64,000 bases of DNA from Pleurocapsa minor HA4230-MV1 (GCA_019359095.1 JAHHHZ010000011.1:372001-436000); one strand, 5' to 3'. Positions 37,636-47,568 are shown, counted from the first letter of the stretch. The notes: generated by a model from the sequence alone, not told the origin. Translations and numbers: made by a program.

Positions 37636-38343
37636 TTATACTATTTTAAGCTTAACCTTACTTTTCGATTTACTAATTGCAATTCCATTATCAATAGCTG
37701 ATATCCAAGGAGCAGCTACTAAAGTACTTTCATCAGAAATGAAAATAGTAGCAGATACCATTGCAATAAATAAGATACATAATGGTTTCCACCTTCTTGT
37801 ATATACGTAAGGAAAAATGAATCCAAATAAAGCAAATATACTTGATATCCAAATTGCTCTTTTGGATAAATAAATTAGATGAGTTGTCTGGGGATTATTT
37901 ACACTTTCGGGTAATTCTCTTGAATTTACCAAAAAAATAGAATCATCTGAAACTAAAGTATAAGAATCATTAGTCCAGTCTTCGGAGCTTTGATTGACTG
38001 GTAGATCCCAATCATTTAGAACTTGGTTATTAATATTATCTTGTCTTACTTCAGATTTTATTTTCTCGGTTACTGAATTTTGTTCTTGTAAATGTTGACT
38101 ATCTTGTTGTTTATTAGTTTCTTGTTCATGAGTTATCAAAAAATCAGTTTTTAAAGATTCAAGTTCTTGCTGTTCTTGCTGTAATTTCTCGAAATTATTT
38201 TTTGTTCTAGTAAGCTTTTTGATTTGCTTTTGTAATTCTATTTTACGTTCATTACGTTCAATGGAGTCAGTAATACTAGTATCTATCTCTTGTAATTTTT
38301 CCTCCAACAATTTTATCTTGTTCTCTATTTTAGAATTCAACAT
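37636..38343 (-). CDS. Coiled-coil protein with C-terminal membrane helices
   Basis: 235 residues. The first 75 form a coiled coil clearly related to that of the IMS protein (both contain EEIDxxIxDxIERxE and end QQELESLK). After a variable linker come two hydrophobic segments at about 165-183 and 190-210 (IWISSIFALFGFIFPYVYTRR, KPLCILFIAMVSATIFI) with a short basic turn, somewhat like TM2-type hairpins. The tail is Lys/Ser-rich. Function unknown; it would present its coiled coil in the cytoplasm. Confidence 0.7.
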   Translation of the reverse strand: MLNSKIENKIKLLEEKLQEIDTSITDSIERNERKIELQKQIKKLTRTKNNFEKLQQEQQELESLKTDFLITHEQETNKQQDSQHLQEQNSVTEKIKSEVRQDNINNQVLNDWDLPVNQSSEDWTNDSYTLVSDDSIFLVNSRELPESVNNPQTTHLIYLSKRAIWISSIFALFGFIFPYVYTRRWKPLCILFIAMVSATIFISDESTLVAAPWISAIDNGIAISKSKSKVKLKIV

Positions 38344-38455
38344 GATCTGACTAGTATATAAAAATTATATTTAAGACTCTATTATCGCCATTGAATAAAT
38401 ATAATATGAAGATATAAATCACAAGTTGAAAAGATAGCGATCACGCTTAAATTGA

Positions 38456-39850
38456 TTAATCTTTTTGGATGGCATAACATAAACGTCCAATAGTTAAAGT
38501 AGACTCATCCATTGAGTTTAAAGTAATATTTTTTAGGCTATTCATAAAGCCGTATAAATTACTAGTTTTTGAACCATCACTACCACTATTGAGATTCCAC
38601 TCACTCCACCATTCAGGTTTTTGCAAGTCCTTAGCCACAACATCGACTGCAAAATAATAAATATTGGATTCGGGAAAGTTATTTGGATTTATGCTGGTAG
38701 TAAATTCAATTTGATTGTCATTAATTTGCCAATCTTTAAAATTCAAAGCTTTTTCAGCAGCAGGCGCTTGTTTAAACTGTTGTTTATTAAATTTATCAAA
38801 CGCACTGACATTTGTGGCGATTTTTAAATCATGAGGATCGGCTGATAAAGTATGATTAATTTGTTTGAGGGGAAGTTGATATTTTATTTCTAAAGAATCA
38901 GTATTTTTATTCTTAATTTCTAATAATTCTATTGGTTGATTATTCTTCTCTACCGATACATCTCCATTATGTAATAAGTTGGGTGCTGCTAAATCTGATG
39001 ATAAGTTAAGTGGAGAATTGAGATAAGATACATCTGCAACTAAATTATGTGGCGAAAAAATTAAGAACTGACTGCGATCGCTTAAATCTCCTTGTTCTTT
39101 GGCTAACTTATCAAAGTAATTAGCAATATCCTGATGGTGACCTAGAAATAGTACATAAAAAGGTCGATACTGCTTGCTAGTTTTCCCTTCAGTGTTGTAG
39201 TTAAACTTTTTATCGGCATCACTGGCAGAATAAACAGTGCCATTAAATTCGCTTTTTACTGCCCAAATACCTACGGCATAATTTTCAGCTTGATTATTAA
39301 AATAATTTTCTTTGATTTTATTAGCAATCAAATTAACATCACCATCATTTTGATCTAGATCCGTAACTATCACAGTCAGGCGATCGCTATTTTTAGGTTT
39401 AGTAATTAGAGAACCCAAATCACTAGAAACAGCAGGAAAATTGGATTTCTTCCCATCATAAAATTCTGATTTGTGCGCTTTATTAAATTCAGAACGAGTT
39501 AGTTCTTTTGCTTGATGTTGATGATCTCCAGAACGATAGTATTTAACAGTAGCTTTAGAACGACTACCACTTAAACCTAAAGTACTATCTAATAATTTTA
39601 AGGCTTGGATATAAGAACTATTTTCTTGATTTATATAGCCCAACATTGAGCCAGAACCATCAACATTAAAATCAATAGCTAAAGGATTAGTTAGTTCAGT
39701 TTTTTGCTTAACTCGCTCCAATTCACAATGTAAATTGGCATGATCGTCATTTACTAATGTTCCTTCTGGCTCTCCTTTAGCAACCGCAACACAGCCAGAC
39801 AACATGGCTAGAATAGCTAAATAAATAATATTTCTGTTAGATATAAACAT
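38456..39850 (-). CDS. vWA-domain lipoprotein
   Basis: 464 residues. The lipoprotein signal LAMLSGC puts the lipidated Cys at 20. A von Willebrand factor A domain begins at about residue 57 with IDFNVDGSGSM; Asp64, Ser66 and Ser68 form the metal-ion (MIDAS) motif, and VTDLDQNDGD near 160 supplies a later acidic residue. The C-terminal half is beta-rich. vWA domains bind partner proteins in a metal-dependent way. It is divergent from the membrane protein-tubulin-actin operon, with only 135 bases between starts, which suggests joint regulation. Confidence 0.85.
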   Translation of the reverse strand: MFISNRNIIYLAILAMLSGCVAVAKGEPEGTLVNDDHANLHCELERVKQKTELTNPLAIDFNVDGSGSMLGYINQENSSYIQALKLLDSTLGLSGSRSKATVKYYRSGDHQHQAKELTRSEFNKAHKSEFYDGKKSNFPAVSSDLGSLITKPKNSDRLTVIVTDLDQNDGDVNLIANKIKENYFNNQAENYAVGIWAVKSEFNGTVYSASDADKKFNYNTEGKTSKQYRPFYVLFLGHHQDIANYFDKLAKEQGDLSDRSQFLIFSPHNLVADVSYLNSPLNLSSDLAAPNLLHNGDVSVEKNNQPIELLEIKNKNTDSLEIKYQLPLKQINHTLSADPHDLKIATNVSAFDKFNKQQFKQAPAAEKALNFKDWQINDNQIEFTTSINPNNFPESNIYYFAVDVVAKDLQKPEWWSEWNLNSGSDGSKTSNLYGFMNSLKNITLNSMDESTLTIGRLCYAIQKD

Positions 39851-39985
39851 AATTGTAGTTAAAAATAAATTGTTTAATTTTGCCTAAATTTCAGTATTAA
39901 TACACATAAATATGACATTTTCAATTAAAACTTTATGAGTTACATTGTAATTAACTAATATTTATTATGACAATAAGCTAAATAT
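39851..39985. promoter_or_regulatory. Shared divergent promoter region of the cytoskeletal-type cluster
   Basis: A 135-base, very AT-rich gap between the vWA lipoprotein start and the membrane-protein start. Both promoters must lie here or overlap. No operator palindrome could be named by eye. Confidence 0.5.
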
Positions 39986-40456
39986 ATGAAATCAGGAGAA
40001 ATAACTAGACTAATAATTTGTCTAATTATTGGTGCATTAATAATTTTTCTCGGTCAGCCAAAAATTTATGATTTAAGAATAGTTAGAATTACTGATATTC
40101 CCGATCTTAAAGAATGGATTGGTAGTTATTATATGAACCAAGCTAGTATTGTTTTTGCAATATCTTTAATTTCTGTCATTTTCTGGTCTGTTTCTGCTAT
40201 TCGTTCCAAAGCTAACGGCAGCGAATTAAAAACCTGGCAAGGTATTTGGTATGCACTTTTATTTGTTAATGTTCTAAGTATTTTTATTGCTATTTATCTT
40301 AATAAGATTAGCGATGATGCCCTACTTTCATCAATATTTTTCTTACTATTTGATGTAATTTGGATTTTCTGGCTAGGAACTGCTTTAAGTTCACCTAATT
40401 TGTTTATGTATTTACCCCCAGGTTCAGGCACAATACGCAGAGTTTTTGGAGATTAA
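39986..40456 (+). CDS. Polytopic membrane protein, first gene of the tubulin/actin-like operon
   Basis: 156 residues with about four transmembrane segments (about 8-24, 54-72, 88-106 and 115-135) and a short C-terminal cytoplasmic tail PPGSGTIRRVFGD. No family recognised. The stop codon is three bases before the tubulin-like gene's ATG, so the two are almost surely cotranscribed. Likely role by context: a membrane anchor for the tubulin-like or actin-like partner. Confidence 0.75.
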   Translation: MKSGEITRLIICLIIGALIIFLGQPKIYDLRIVRITDIPDLKEWIGSYYMNQASIVFAISLISVIFWSVSAIRSKANGSELKTWQGIWYALLFVNVLSIFIAIYLNKISDDALLSSIFFLLFDVIWIFWLGTALSSPNLFMYLPPGSGTIRRVFGD

Positions 40457-40459
40457 AAA

Positions 40460-41947
40460 ATGACTATTTATTTAATTGGTATTGGTGGCAGTGGGGCAAA
40501 ATGTGTAGAATCGGTAGTGCATCTAGCATCAGTCGGTTTATTTCCGCAAGAGCCAATCAAAGTCTTATTTATAGATGCCGATGAAAGCAATGGCAATGTT
40601 GAAAGAGCGAGAAATAGTTTAAATATTCAAACTGCATGTCAACGAATATTGTCGGCGATTGATAAACAGCAGTGTCCTTGGATGCAGACATCAATTAAAT
40701 CTTTCGATCTGTGGTCGCCATTTGCTAAAAATAGCTTAAACAAAGAATTAAGTGCGTTTTTTAACTACAACAACATTAAGCAAAGCGAGCCGGCCTTAGC
40801 TAATCTATTTGATGTTCTCTATACTGATACAGAAAAACAAGAAAATTTAGACGTAGGTTTTCGTGGTAGACCTGCTATTGGTGCTGCGGTGATGAGTCAA
40901 GTAGACTTAAATCGCTTAGATGAAGAACCCTGGGGGACTTTTATCGAGCAAATTAGAGCGGATGTCAACGAAGGGAAACAACCAAAAGTGTTGTTGTGTG
41001 GTTCGATCTTTGGTGGTACTGGCGCATCAGGATTACCTACTATTGCTCGCTTGATTGCTAACAAATTAAACGACATCAAAATTAGAGAGCGAGTCAAGAT
41101 TGGTTCTGTTTTTATTCTGCCTTATTTTGGCTTTACTGCTCCTGCGGGAGAAAGTGAAAACGGCATTTATGCTCAGTCGGATAAGTTTTTGCTCAATACA
41201 GAAGCAGCACTGCGCTACTATGTCACCCAAGCTCAAGGCATTTTTGATACCGTCTATTTATTAGGTAACGAGAATTTAGCCAGAGTAAATTTCAGCATTG
41301 GTAAAAATACCCAGTGTAATCAACCTCATTTTATTGAATTATATGCTGGTCTTGCTGCCAGACATTTTCTAACGGAAACTCATCCCCAAGAAGAAACAAT
41401 TGTCTTGTTGTCTCGTTCTCGATCGCAATATATCAATTGGGATGACATTCCCGATGGCCACAACGTCCAAAAGATTTTAGGTAGTACGACTAGATTTGCC
41501 TATACTTGGCTAGCAGAAATTGCTCCAGAATTAACCAGTGCCAAACAAGAAGGATTTAAAAGTTATATCAGATTTGCTCCTTGGTTGAGTAGATTCTATG
41601 ATACCGATCCTAAGAAACCACTCCAGTTTGACAGTGACCAACAGCAAAATGCGATCGCCACAATTAATAACTGGTGTAAAGACTATTTACGCTGGTTACA
41701 AGAAATTCATCAATGTGAAAGCGATCGAGTTGAATTATTTAAACACAGCATTTTTGCCCAAGTCAATAATCTTCAGGGAACTAAATTACAAGATTTGATC
41801 CTGGGAGATAACCGCGATGCCAAAACCAGACAACGCAACGATGAACCAACCAGAATTAAAAACAATCTCCATCCCAAAAATATTCAAGGCAATAATAACG
41901 GCACGGTGGGATTAGCTCAAGCTGTATATCAAGCTTGTCAGCTTTAG
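40460..41947 (+). CDS. Tubulin-like GTPase (Tubulin_2 type)
   Basis: 495 residues with the nucleotide-binding layout of the FtsZ/tubulin superfamily: an N-terminal glycine loop IGIGGSGAKCVE (residues 6-17), an early Asp in FIDADESNGN, and the tubulin signature FGGTGASGLPT at about 184-194. The C-terminal 200 residues differ from FtsZ. This matches the Tubulin_2 family, not the cell-division FtsZ. Published genome-context work has linked some such proteins to vWA proteins in predicted membrane-remodelling systems, and a vWA lipoprotein lies next door here. Translation is coupled to the preceding membrane-protein gene. Confidence 0.88.
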   Translation: MTIYLIGIGGSGAKCVESVVHLASVGLFPQEPIKVLFIDADESNGNVERARNSLNIQTACQRILSAIDKQQCPWMQTSIKSFDLWSPFAKNSLNKELSAFFNYNNIKQSEPALANLFDVLYTDTEKQENLDVGFRGRPAIGAAVMSQVDLNRLDEEPWGTFIEQIRADVNEGKQPKVLLCGSIFGGTGASGLPTIARLIANKLNDIKIRERVKIGSVFILPYFGFTAPAGESENGIYAQSDKFLLNTEAALRYYVTQAQGIFDTVYLLGNENLARVNFSIGKNTQCNQPHFIELYAGLAARHFLTETHPQEETIVLLSRSRSQYINWDDIPDGHNVQKILGSTTRFAYTWLAEIAPELTSAKQEGFKSYIRFAPWLSRFYDTDPKKPLQFDSDQQQNAIATINNWCKDYLRWLQEIHQCESDRVELFKHSIFAQVNNLQGTKLQDLILGDNRDAKTRQRNDEPTRIKNNLHPKNIQGNNNGTVGLAQAVYQACQL

Positions 41948-41960
41948 ACGTTGTTATTTG

Positions 41961-41988
41961 TAGCTCTTAGCTTTTAGCTTTTAGCTAA
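41961..41988. repeat. AGCTTTT/AGCTCTT heptamer repeats inside the operon
   Basis: A short run of TTAGCTC/TTAGCTT heptamers just after the tubulin-like gene's stop codon, the complement of the AGCTAAA arrays elsewhere. Confidence 0.65.
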
Positions 41989-42002
41989 CCCTATTAATAA
42001 AT

Positions 42003-42082
42003 GTAGGTTGGGTTGAGGAACGAAACCCAACGCTAAAATCTACAACTGGTGTTGGGTTGCGCTACCGCTTAACCCAACCTAC
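42003..42082. mobile_element. MITE-like inverted-repeat element
   Basis: Starts GTAGGTTGGGTT and ends AACCCAACCTAC, a perfect 12-base terminal inverted repeat, with internal GAAACCCAAC and GTTGGGTTGC words; total about 80 bases. It lies between the tubulin-like and actin-like genes. Related to the segment at 5750-5985. It carries no gene and presumably moved through a transposase elsewhere in the genome. Confidence 0.75.
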
Positions 42083-42107
42083 TCTAAAAACTTTTGACTT
42101 AAAAACT

Positions 42108-45100
42108 ATGGCTAATTTAATATTACCGAAATTAAAAACAGGAACAGATGTTAGACCTCCAGAAAGAGAAGGAATTTGGACAAGCTTAGAATCAAAATCG
42201 GCGTTTCAGAATGTAGCAACCAGTCTCGATTATCAAGCTTCGGGAGAAACTAAAAGCGTAAGTTCTGTTCCTACTATGTGGGCGCGTCCTCTGTCTATAG
42301 AGATGGCGTTACACAATAAAAACTATCCTATTCGTAGAGAAATCATTGCTCAGTGGCAGGGAATGTTAGCTGCTGTAGCGTTAGCCGAAGTCAGACGATT
42401 TCCTTTAACCGCTCAACTAGTGGATTTGAGCAAATTACGCCAACAGCAGCCTTTTAGTAGAGCTTTATACCAACTGTTACCCAATCCCGTTAATGCTCTT
42501 TATAGTCTTGATGGTAATAATCCTTGGCAGGAAGTTTATGTTTTCCTGTGGAACAATCAACCCGTGGGAATGACTTCACCCAGTACCATAGTTGCTAATT
42601 CCGAAGAAGGTAATTGGTCTGGTTTACCCTGGTGGAATGAGGAAACAAAATGTTTAGGATCTCCCCTGACTGGTAATCACCTTAACGAGAATGAAAAAGC
42701 CTTGTTATGGCGGTGGTTAGAAAATTTAGGCAATCATCTGCATAATTATCAAGGTAAACCCAGGGCGATCGATGAAATTAGCGGTTTAATTAATGAATTT
42801 CGCAATAGTTTGGGTTCTTATCCCGAACAAGCCTTAAGTTTAAGCGATAATCCGCAGTTTTTTGGCGTATCGCTCAATCGTGGTGTCCTCAATGGGATTA
42901 ACAAGCCTGCCAAAGCCGAAGCGCAACCATCTAACGTGCGCTTGATTGGTAGTAAAGGTTTAGGCACAGTACCAGACTTACTGATCCTCGATCCGCAGAT
43001 AGCGGAAGCTTGGGGAAAATCACCCCAAAATATTTGGATACATCAAGACCAAACTTTAGCATCACTGCGACTAGAAGATTTAAAAACGAGTAAAGTCATC
43101 TGGCAGAATGTACGCTGGATCGAATCTAAGGATTTATTTTTACCAGAATTAACCTTTATCGATATCGAAGATGCCTTACCTGGTGGTTATTTACCTCCAG
43201 AAACTCAACCTTTAATCTTTAACAAACGCAGAATTACCCCCTTACTGCCCTTAAATCCGCTTCTGCTGGAATATTTCACCCCCGAAGATCTGATCCGTCA
43301 TCTCAATATAACTCCTCTCAACAGCAGCGATGGCTCTTTTATCAGAATTGAGTTAGATTTACCTCTTTCGGGCAATAATAATCAACCGCAAAATTATCGC
43401 ATCTACAAAGATTATCCACTAAAAGAAGAAAATGCTTTAGCTGACGGCGTGCCTATCTTAGAAGTATGGCCTCATTTCCAAGCCGAAGGTTGGCAAGAAT
43501 ATTATGGTTTCTATTACGATGCAGGTTTGGGAGAAGATACGTTTCAGGTCAGTTTTTCTCAAGCAAAAGAACCCCATGTCTTCCAGCAGGGAAGGGGTAA
43601 TTATCAACTAACCAGACTGGATAAATATCCGTCCCATATTTTGTGTCAAAGTCAGAACCGTCAGCCTTTTGGTTTAATCTTGCTGAAAACACCACCCAGA
43701 ATCGACTTAACTGGTGAGTGGCGTGTGGGAGTAGACTTTGGGACTTCTTTCACCAATATCTATGTCAACCGCAGAGGTACTGTCGAACCTTTATCTTTAG
43801 AAACTCTACACCACAAAGTAACAGAAGCGGATATTGAAACTCGTACTCCTGTATTATTTGAATATTTTATTCCTGAAAACTTTATTCCTTTAGAAAAGCC
43901 TCTACCTCTTTCTAGTGTTTTAACTACCAGAGGTAAAACTAATTGTGCCAAAGGTAAAGAGCGGGCTTTATTTGATGGACGGATTTATATTCCCGATAAT
44001 AGCGATCGCTTTAGACCTAGTAATGATTGGATGGAAACAGATTTAAAATGGGATAATTTTGTTCCCAATCGTCTATTTTTAGAACATTTAGTCTTACATA
44101 TTTCTGCTTTAGCTGTCAGTAAAGGAATCAAAGAAATTCAATGGGCTTTATCTTATCCTTCTGCTTTCGCCAAAAGCGATCGTCGTAGATATATTAAAAG
44201 TTGGCAAGAAATCACCGAAAACTTGCAACAAAAGACGGGAATCAAGCAAATTTGCCCCAAACAAGATGATTTAGACTATTTCCGTACTGAAAGTCTAGCT
44301 GTTGCCCAATATTTTGCCGATCAAGAAGATTACGATTTAGTTCGTAGCACTTGTATCGATATGGGTGGCGGGACATCAGATATTTCAATTTGGGAAAACA
44401 ATCAGCTAGTACACCAATGTTCCGTTAGATTAGCAGGTCGTCAATTAATTTCACAATTTTTTGAAGTTAATATCGATTTTCTCTGTAAAAGCTTCCAGGA
44501 AAACCCTGAAGATTGGAAAGGCTTAAAACAAGAGCGTTTTTATGCCAAACTCGATGTTTTACTCCGTCACAAAGCAGAACAATGGCTCAAAGAGAAGATC
44601 AAAAACTTTGATAAAGACCCCGAATTTCAGGGCTTAGTCCGTTTAATCGCCTTTGGTACAGCAGGACTATATTACTACGTGGGCATTCTCTTAAAAGTGC
44701 TTCATGCCGAAGGAAAATATAGCGTAGACGAAATTACACCTACCTACGTTGGTGGTAACGGTTCTCGCTTACTTAACTGGCTAGATAATAGCGGTGAATT
44801 TGATCCTAGTTCTGATATCAACGATTTATTCAGCTATATGTTGAGTAGAGGTTCTGGTTTTGAAGACACGGAAGAAAAAACTCGCTTGAGTCAAAAACCC
44901 AAAGATGAGGTAGCCTGTGGTTTAGTTCTCAGCGATACCCGTCTTAAAGGACTAACCGCAAGACAAGAAGACCCATTGATTGCAGGAGAAGTATGTGAGA
45001 TTAACGGCGAGAAGATTGAATACGATAGTCGTCTAGAGTGGGAAGATACAATTAAAGACTTCAAAATTCCCGAACTTGGTCAATTATTCACCTTTATGAA

Positions 45101-45350
45101 TGAATTTAACTTAGGTATCCAAGAATTAAAGTTGGAAGATATTAAACCAATGCCTCAACATCAAAGAGGAAAGGGTTTAGAAGCAAAATATAAAGAACAA
45201 CTCTATCGCAAAACTAGAAAGGAATTAGATGCGATGTTACTCAAAGAGTTTTACAAAGGTGATGCTGAAGATATTCGCCCTGATGCGCCTTTTATCTTAG
45301 GTTTAAAAGCTCTGTTGCGAGTTTTAGCTAAAGAATGGGCTGGTAAATAA
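42108..45350 (+). CDS. Large protein with C-terminal actin/Hsp70-like ATPase domain
   Basis: About 1080 residues from the ATG at 42108; an upstream TTG at 42057 lies inside a repeat element and is rejected. The first about 530 residues are an unrecognised, Trp- and Pro-rich domain. The rest has actin-fold ATPase blocks: phosphate-1 GVDFGTSFTNIYVN at about 540, phosphate-2 CIDMGGGTSDISIW at about 749, and adenosine-motif-like YVGGNGSRLL at about 879. It resembles SrfB-like and other Hsp70/actin superfamily proteins in large bacterial operons. Likely an ATP-driven partner of the tubulin-like protein upstream. No membrane segment. Confidence 0.85.
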   Translation: MANLILPKLKTGTDVRPPEREGIWTSLESKSAFQNVATSLDYQASGETKSVSSVPTMWARPLSIEMALHNKNYPIRREIIAQWQGMLAAVALAEVRRFPLTAQLVDLSKLRQQQPFSRALYQLLPNPVNALYSLDGNNPWQEVYVFLWNNQPVGMTSPSTIVANSEEGNWSGLPWWNEETKCLGSPLTGNHLNENEKALLWRWLENLGNHLHNYQGKPRAIDEISGLINEFRNSLGSYPEQALSLSDNPQFFGVSLNRGVLNGINKPAKAEAQPSNVRLIGSKGLGTVPDLLILDPQIAEAWGKSPQNIWIHQDQTLASLRLEDLKTSKVIWQNVRWIESKDLFLPELTFIDIEDALPGGYLPPETQPLIFNKRRITPLLPLNPLLLEYFTPEDLIRHLNITPLNSSDGSFIRIELDLPLSGNNNQPQNYRIYKDYPLKEENALADGVPILEVWPHFQAEGWQEYYGFYYDAGLGEDTFQVSFSQAKEPHVFQQGRGNYQLTRLDKYPSHILCQSQNRQPFGLILLKTPPRIDLTGEWRVGVDFGTSFTNIYVNRRGTVEPLSLETLHHKVTEADIETRTPVLFEYFIPENFIPLEKPLPLSSVLTTRGKTNCAKGKERALFDGRIYIPDNSDRFRPSNDWMETDLKWDNFVPNRLFLEHLVLHISALAVSKGIKEIQWALSYPSAFAKSDRRRYIKSWQEITENLQQKTGIKQICPKQDDLDYFRTESLAVAQYFADQEDYDLVRSTCIDMGGGTSDISIWENNQLVHQCSVRLAGRQLISQFFEVNIDFLCKSFQENPEDWKGLKQERFYAKLDVLLRHKAEQWLKEKIKNFDKDPEFQGLVRLIAFGTAGLYYYVGILLKVLHAEGKYSVDEITPTYVGGNGSRLLNWLDNSGEFDPSSDINDLFSYMLSRGSGFEDTEEKTRLSQKPKDEVACGLVLSDTRLKGLTARQEDPLIAGEVCEINGEKIEYDSRLEWEDTIKDFKIPELGQLFTFMNEFNLGIQELKLEDIKPMPQHQRGKGLEAKYKEQLYRKTRKELDAMLLKEFYKGDAEDIRPDAPFILGLKALLRVLAKEWAGK

Positions 45351-45474
45351 TTTAGTCTTTTTGACTTTAATTTATCCCTCGATAAATTGTGAGGTGAGAG
45401 GCAATTTATGATCGGCAAACCATCTCATGATTCTAGTGATTCTCAAATTTAGTTATTTAGCAGCATTAGCGGTT

Positions 45475-46476
45475 ATGCCAGACTGTCCAGTTTGTAAATA
45501 TTCTCATAGAGAAGAAGTAAGGAATTGTCAAAGATGTAATTGGTCGATGAAAGATGATTTGGATTCTATAGGAATTAATCCAGAACATCCAATTTTAGCA
45601 ACTTATATTCCAACTATTGTCAATCGTTTGGAAGAAGAAGCAAAATCTAAAAACAATTTGCTTTTACATATTCAGACATTAGACCCAGATAATCAGAAGG
45701 CGAATAATCAAAAATTGGATGAACTAATCGACATAATTGAGTATAGTAAAAAAGAATACTTTCAGGAAATAGAAACTTTAAAAGAGCAAGTAATTGAATT
45801 GAAGTGTTTTCTGGAAAGTAAAAATAATTATTCTAATGTTGATCCCAAGACAACAAATAACTCTATAAGCACCAAAGATATCCAAACATTATTACCAATA
45901 GAAAACACTCCAGATGATTTGAATAATAAAAATGTTAGCAATATAAAAGATAACGAAAATCATAGCATTTTTTCAATAGAAAGCGATCGCAATGTAAACA
46001 ATGATCCCAATTCAATAAATGAACCACAAGAAGGTAGTCTTTACAATGAGACAGGCGATCGCGAATCGTCTAAAAGTGTTGATACTCAAGAAGATACCGC
46101 ACCCGAACTTAATTCAAATAGAAACTATCAAAGTTTTTATCGCTTGATTAAAAATGGAGAACTTGAAGCTATTAAAGTAGCAGTGCCTCAAGAAACTGTA
46201 GAAAAAATTAGAGGTGGTACTAATAGTGAACTAAAATTTGTTAATGATCGGAAAGGTAATTATTGGATTGTTAATTGGCATGAGGTTTATTGTTTGATTC
46301 CCAAAGAGAAAATAAATATCAATCAATATCAATACGGAAACTTTCAAAGAATATTTAATTGTCAAAACTATCAGGAAACATACAAAGACCTTGAAGTGAT
46401 TGAACCTGCTACTGTTTTAAAAAGTGATGGTGAAACTTGGCAGCTAGAAAGAAAAGGTAAAATTAAATTTATTTAA
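45475..46476 (+). CDS. Zinc-ribbon, coiled-coil protein with C-terminal repeat domain
   Basis: 333 residues from ATG 45475; an ATG at 45427 would add 16 hydrophobic residues. The N-terminus is a zinc ribbon (Cys4, Cys7, Cys18, Cys21: DCPVCKYS, NCQRCNW). Helical stretches and a low-complexity Asn/Asp/Ser linker follow. The last about 110 residues are the domain shared with the next two genes (KGNYWIVNW, VYCLIPKE, RIFNCQNY, WQLERKGKIKF). This copy is almost the same as the middle copy in the 47569 gene, at DNA level too. The cluster context suggests an adaptor in the tubulin/actin-like system. Confidence 0.75.
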   Translation: MPDCPVCKYSHREEVRNCQRCNWSMKDDLDSIGINPEHPILATYIPTIVNRLEEEAKSKNNLLLHIQTLDPDNQKANNQKLDELIDIIEYSKKEYFQEIETLKEQVIELKCFLESKNNYSNVDPKTTNNSISTKDIQTLLPIENTPDDLNNKNVSNIKDNENHSIFSIESDRNVNNDPNSINEPQEGSLYNETGDRESSKSVDTQEDTAPELNSNRNYQSFYRLIKNGELEAIKVAVPQETVEKIRGGTNSELKFVNDRKGNYWIVNWHEVYCLIPKEKININQYQYGNFQRIFNCQNYQETYKDLEVIEPATVLKSDGETWQLERKGKIKFI

Positions 46477-46492
46477 ATATTGGCATAATCTT

Positions 46493-47512
46493 ATGAATAT
46501 AAATAAACATGGTATTAATTGCTTATCAAAACTCGCACTAATCATAAGTATTTTTTTAAATATAGCTAACTCCGTATCAGCACAAGATTCAACATTATCT
46601 CCGTTACCAACAACAGAAAATACAACTTTACCGTCATCTACTAATAGTAATATAAGCAATCCAACGCCATCATTAGATACACCAGAAGAGCAAAAACCAG
46701 ATATTAGTGAACAATTAACACAGATTCAAAAAGATTTAAATGATTCGGGTTTAAAAGAAATCAATCAATCTTTGAACAATAAAGATTTTTTTTCTAAGAA
46801 AAATAGTTTGATTTTTATCGATCTACCTATTTTGGCTATTTTATTATTATTATGGTTTCTAACTCAAAATAAACAACAAAAGCAAATTAAAGAACTAACA
46901 AAAAATCAAAACAAAATTATAAGTAAATTTAATCAATTAAGTGAACTTGATAATCAATTAAGTAACTTAGATAGAACAAGTCGCCAGATCATTGAAAAAA
47001 TTCAAGACAGTAATCAAAGAAATATTGACTCGGAGATTAGATTACGTGAACTTTTTAGTAAACAGCAATTCAACCAATCTGTAAATTATCATAACAGTTT
47101 AACTTCAGATATATCTCATTTAAATTCAATTGTTGTTGTCGATAAAGTTTCACAGTTTGTTGAAACTTATAATCAAAACAAAAATTCTATATGCGACAAT
47201 GCAAAAACTCTAGTTGCAGAAAGGCAAGTAAGCCTGAATCAAAGACGTTCTGGTAGTGCTAATGTAGTTACTCTCGAAAATACGACTCAGAAGAAGTATT
47301 GCATTATTGAAGAAGAGAACAATTATTATCTAATTCCTCATACCAAAATCAAATTCGATGAATTTAATAAGTCTACTCTTGAATCTTTGTTTGACTGTGC
47401 TAACTTAACTTCTGACTATCATAATTTTCAATTAGTTAAGCCAGCAAAAGTATCTCAAATAGATTCAGAAATATGGCAACTTGAGGAAAAAGGTAAGCTA
47501 AATTTCTATTAA
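46493..47512 (+). CDS. Exported/membrane coiled-coil protein with C-terminal repeat domain
   Basis: 339 residues. A signal peptide (cut likely after NSVSA near residue 30) is followed by a Ser/Thr/Pro-rich linker, a transmembrane helix at about 106-123 (IDLPILAILLLLWFL), a coiled coil at about 125-180 and, from about 225, one copy of the domain shared with both neighbours (KKYCIIEE, YYLIPHTK, LFDCANL, WQLEEKGKLNF). The N-terminus would lie outside and the coiled coil and repeat domain inside the cytoplasm. It begins 16 bases after the previous gene, so they are cotranscribed. Confidence 0.78.
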   Translation: MNINKHGINCLSKLALIISIFLNIANSVSAQDSTLSPLPTTENTTLPSSTNSNISNPTPSLDTPEEQKPDISEQLTQIQKDLNDSGLKEINQSLNNKDFFSKKNSLIFIDLPILAILLLLWFLTQNKQQKQIKELTKNQNKIISKFNQLSELDNQLSNLDRTSRQIIEKIQDSNQRNIDSEIRLRELFSKQQFNQSVNYHNSLTSDISHLNSIVVVDKVSQFVETYNQNKNSICDNAKTLVAERQVSLNQRRSGSANVVTLENTTQKKYCIIEEENNYYLIPHTKIKFDEFNKSTLESLFDCANLTSDYHNFQLVKPAKVSQIDSEIWQLEEKGKLNFY

Positions 47513-47568
47513 ATACTAAAAATCAAACATACCTCAATCAATTATTTGAAAAGAATTAACAAAATCTC

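Noticed and set aside
42057-42107. TTG upstream start for the actin-like gene
   Set aside because: It falls inside the inverted-repeat element; the ATG at 42108 begins a plausible N-terminus.
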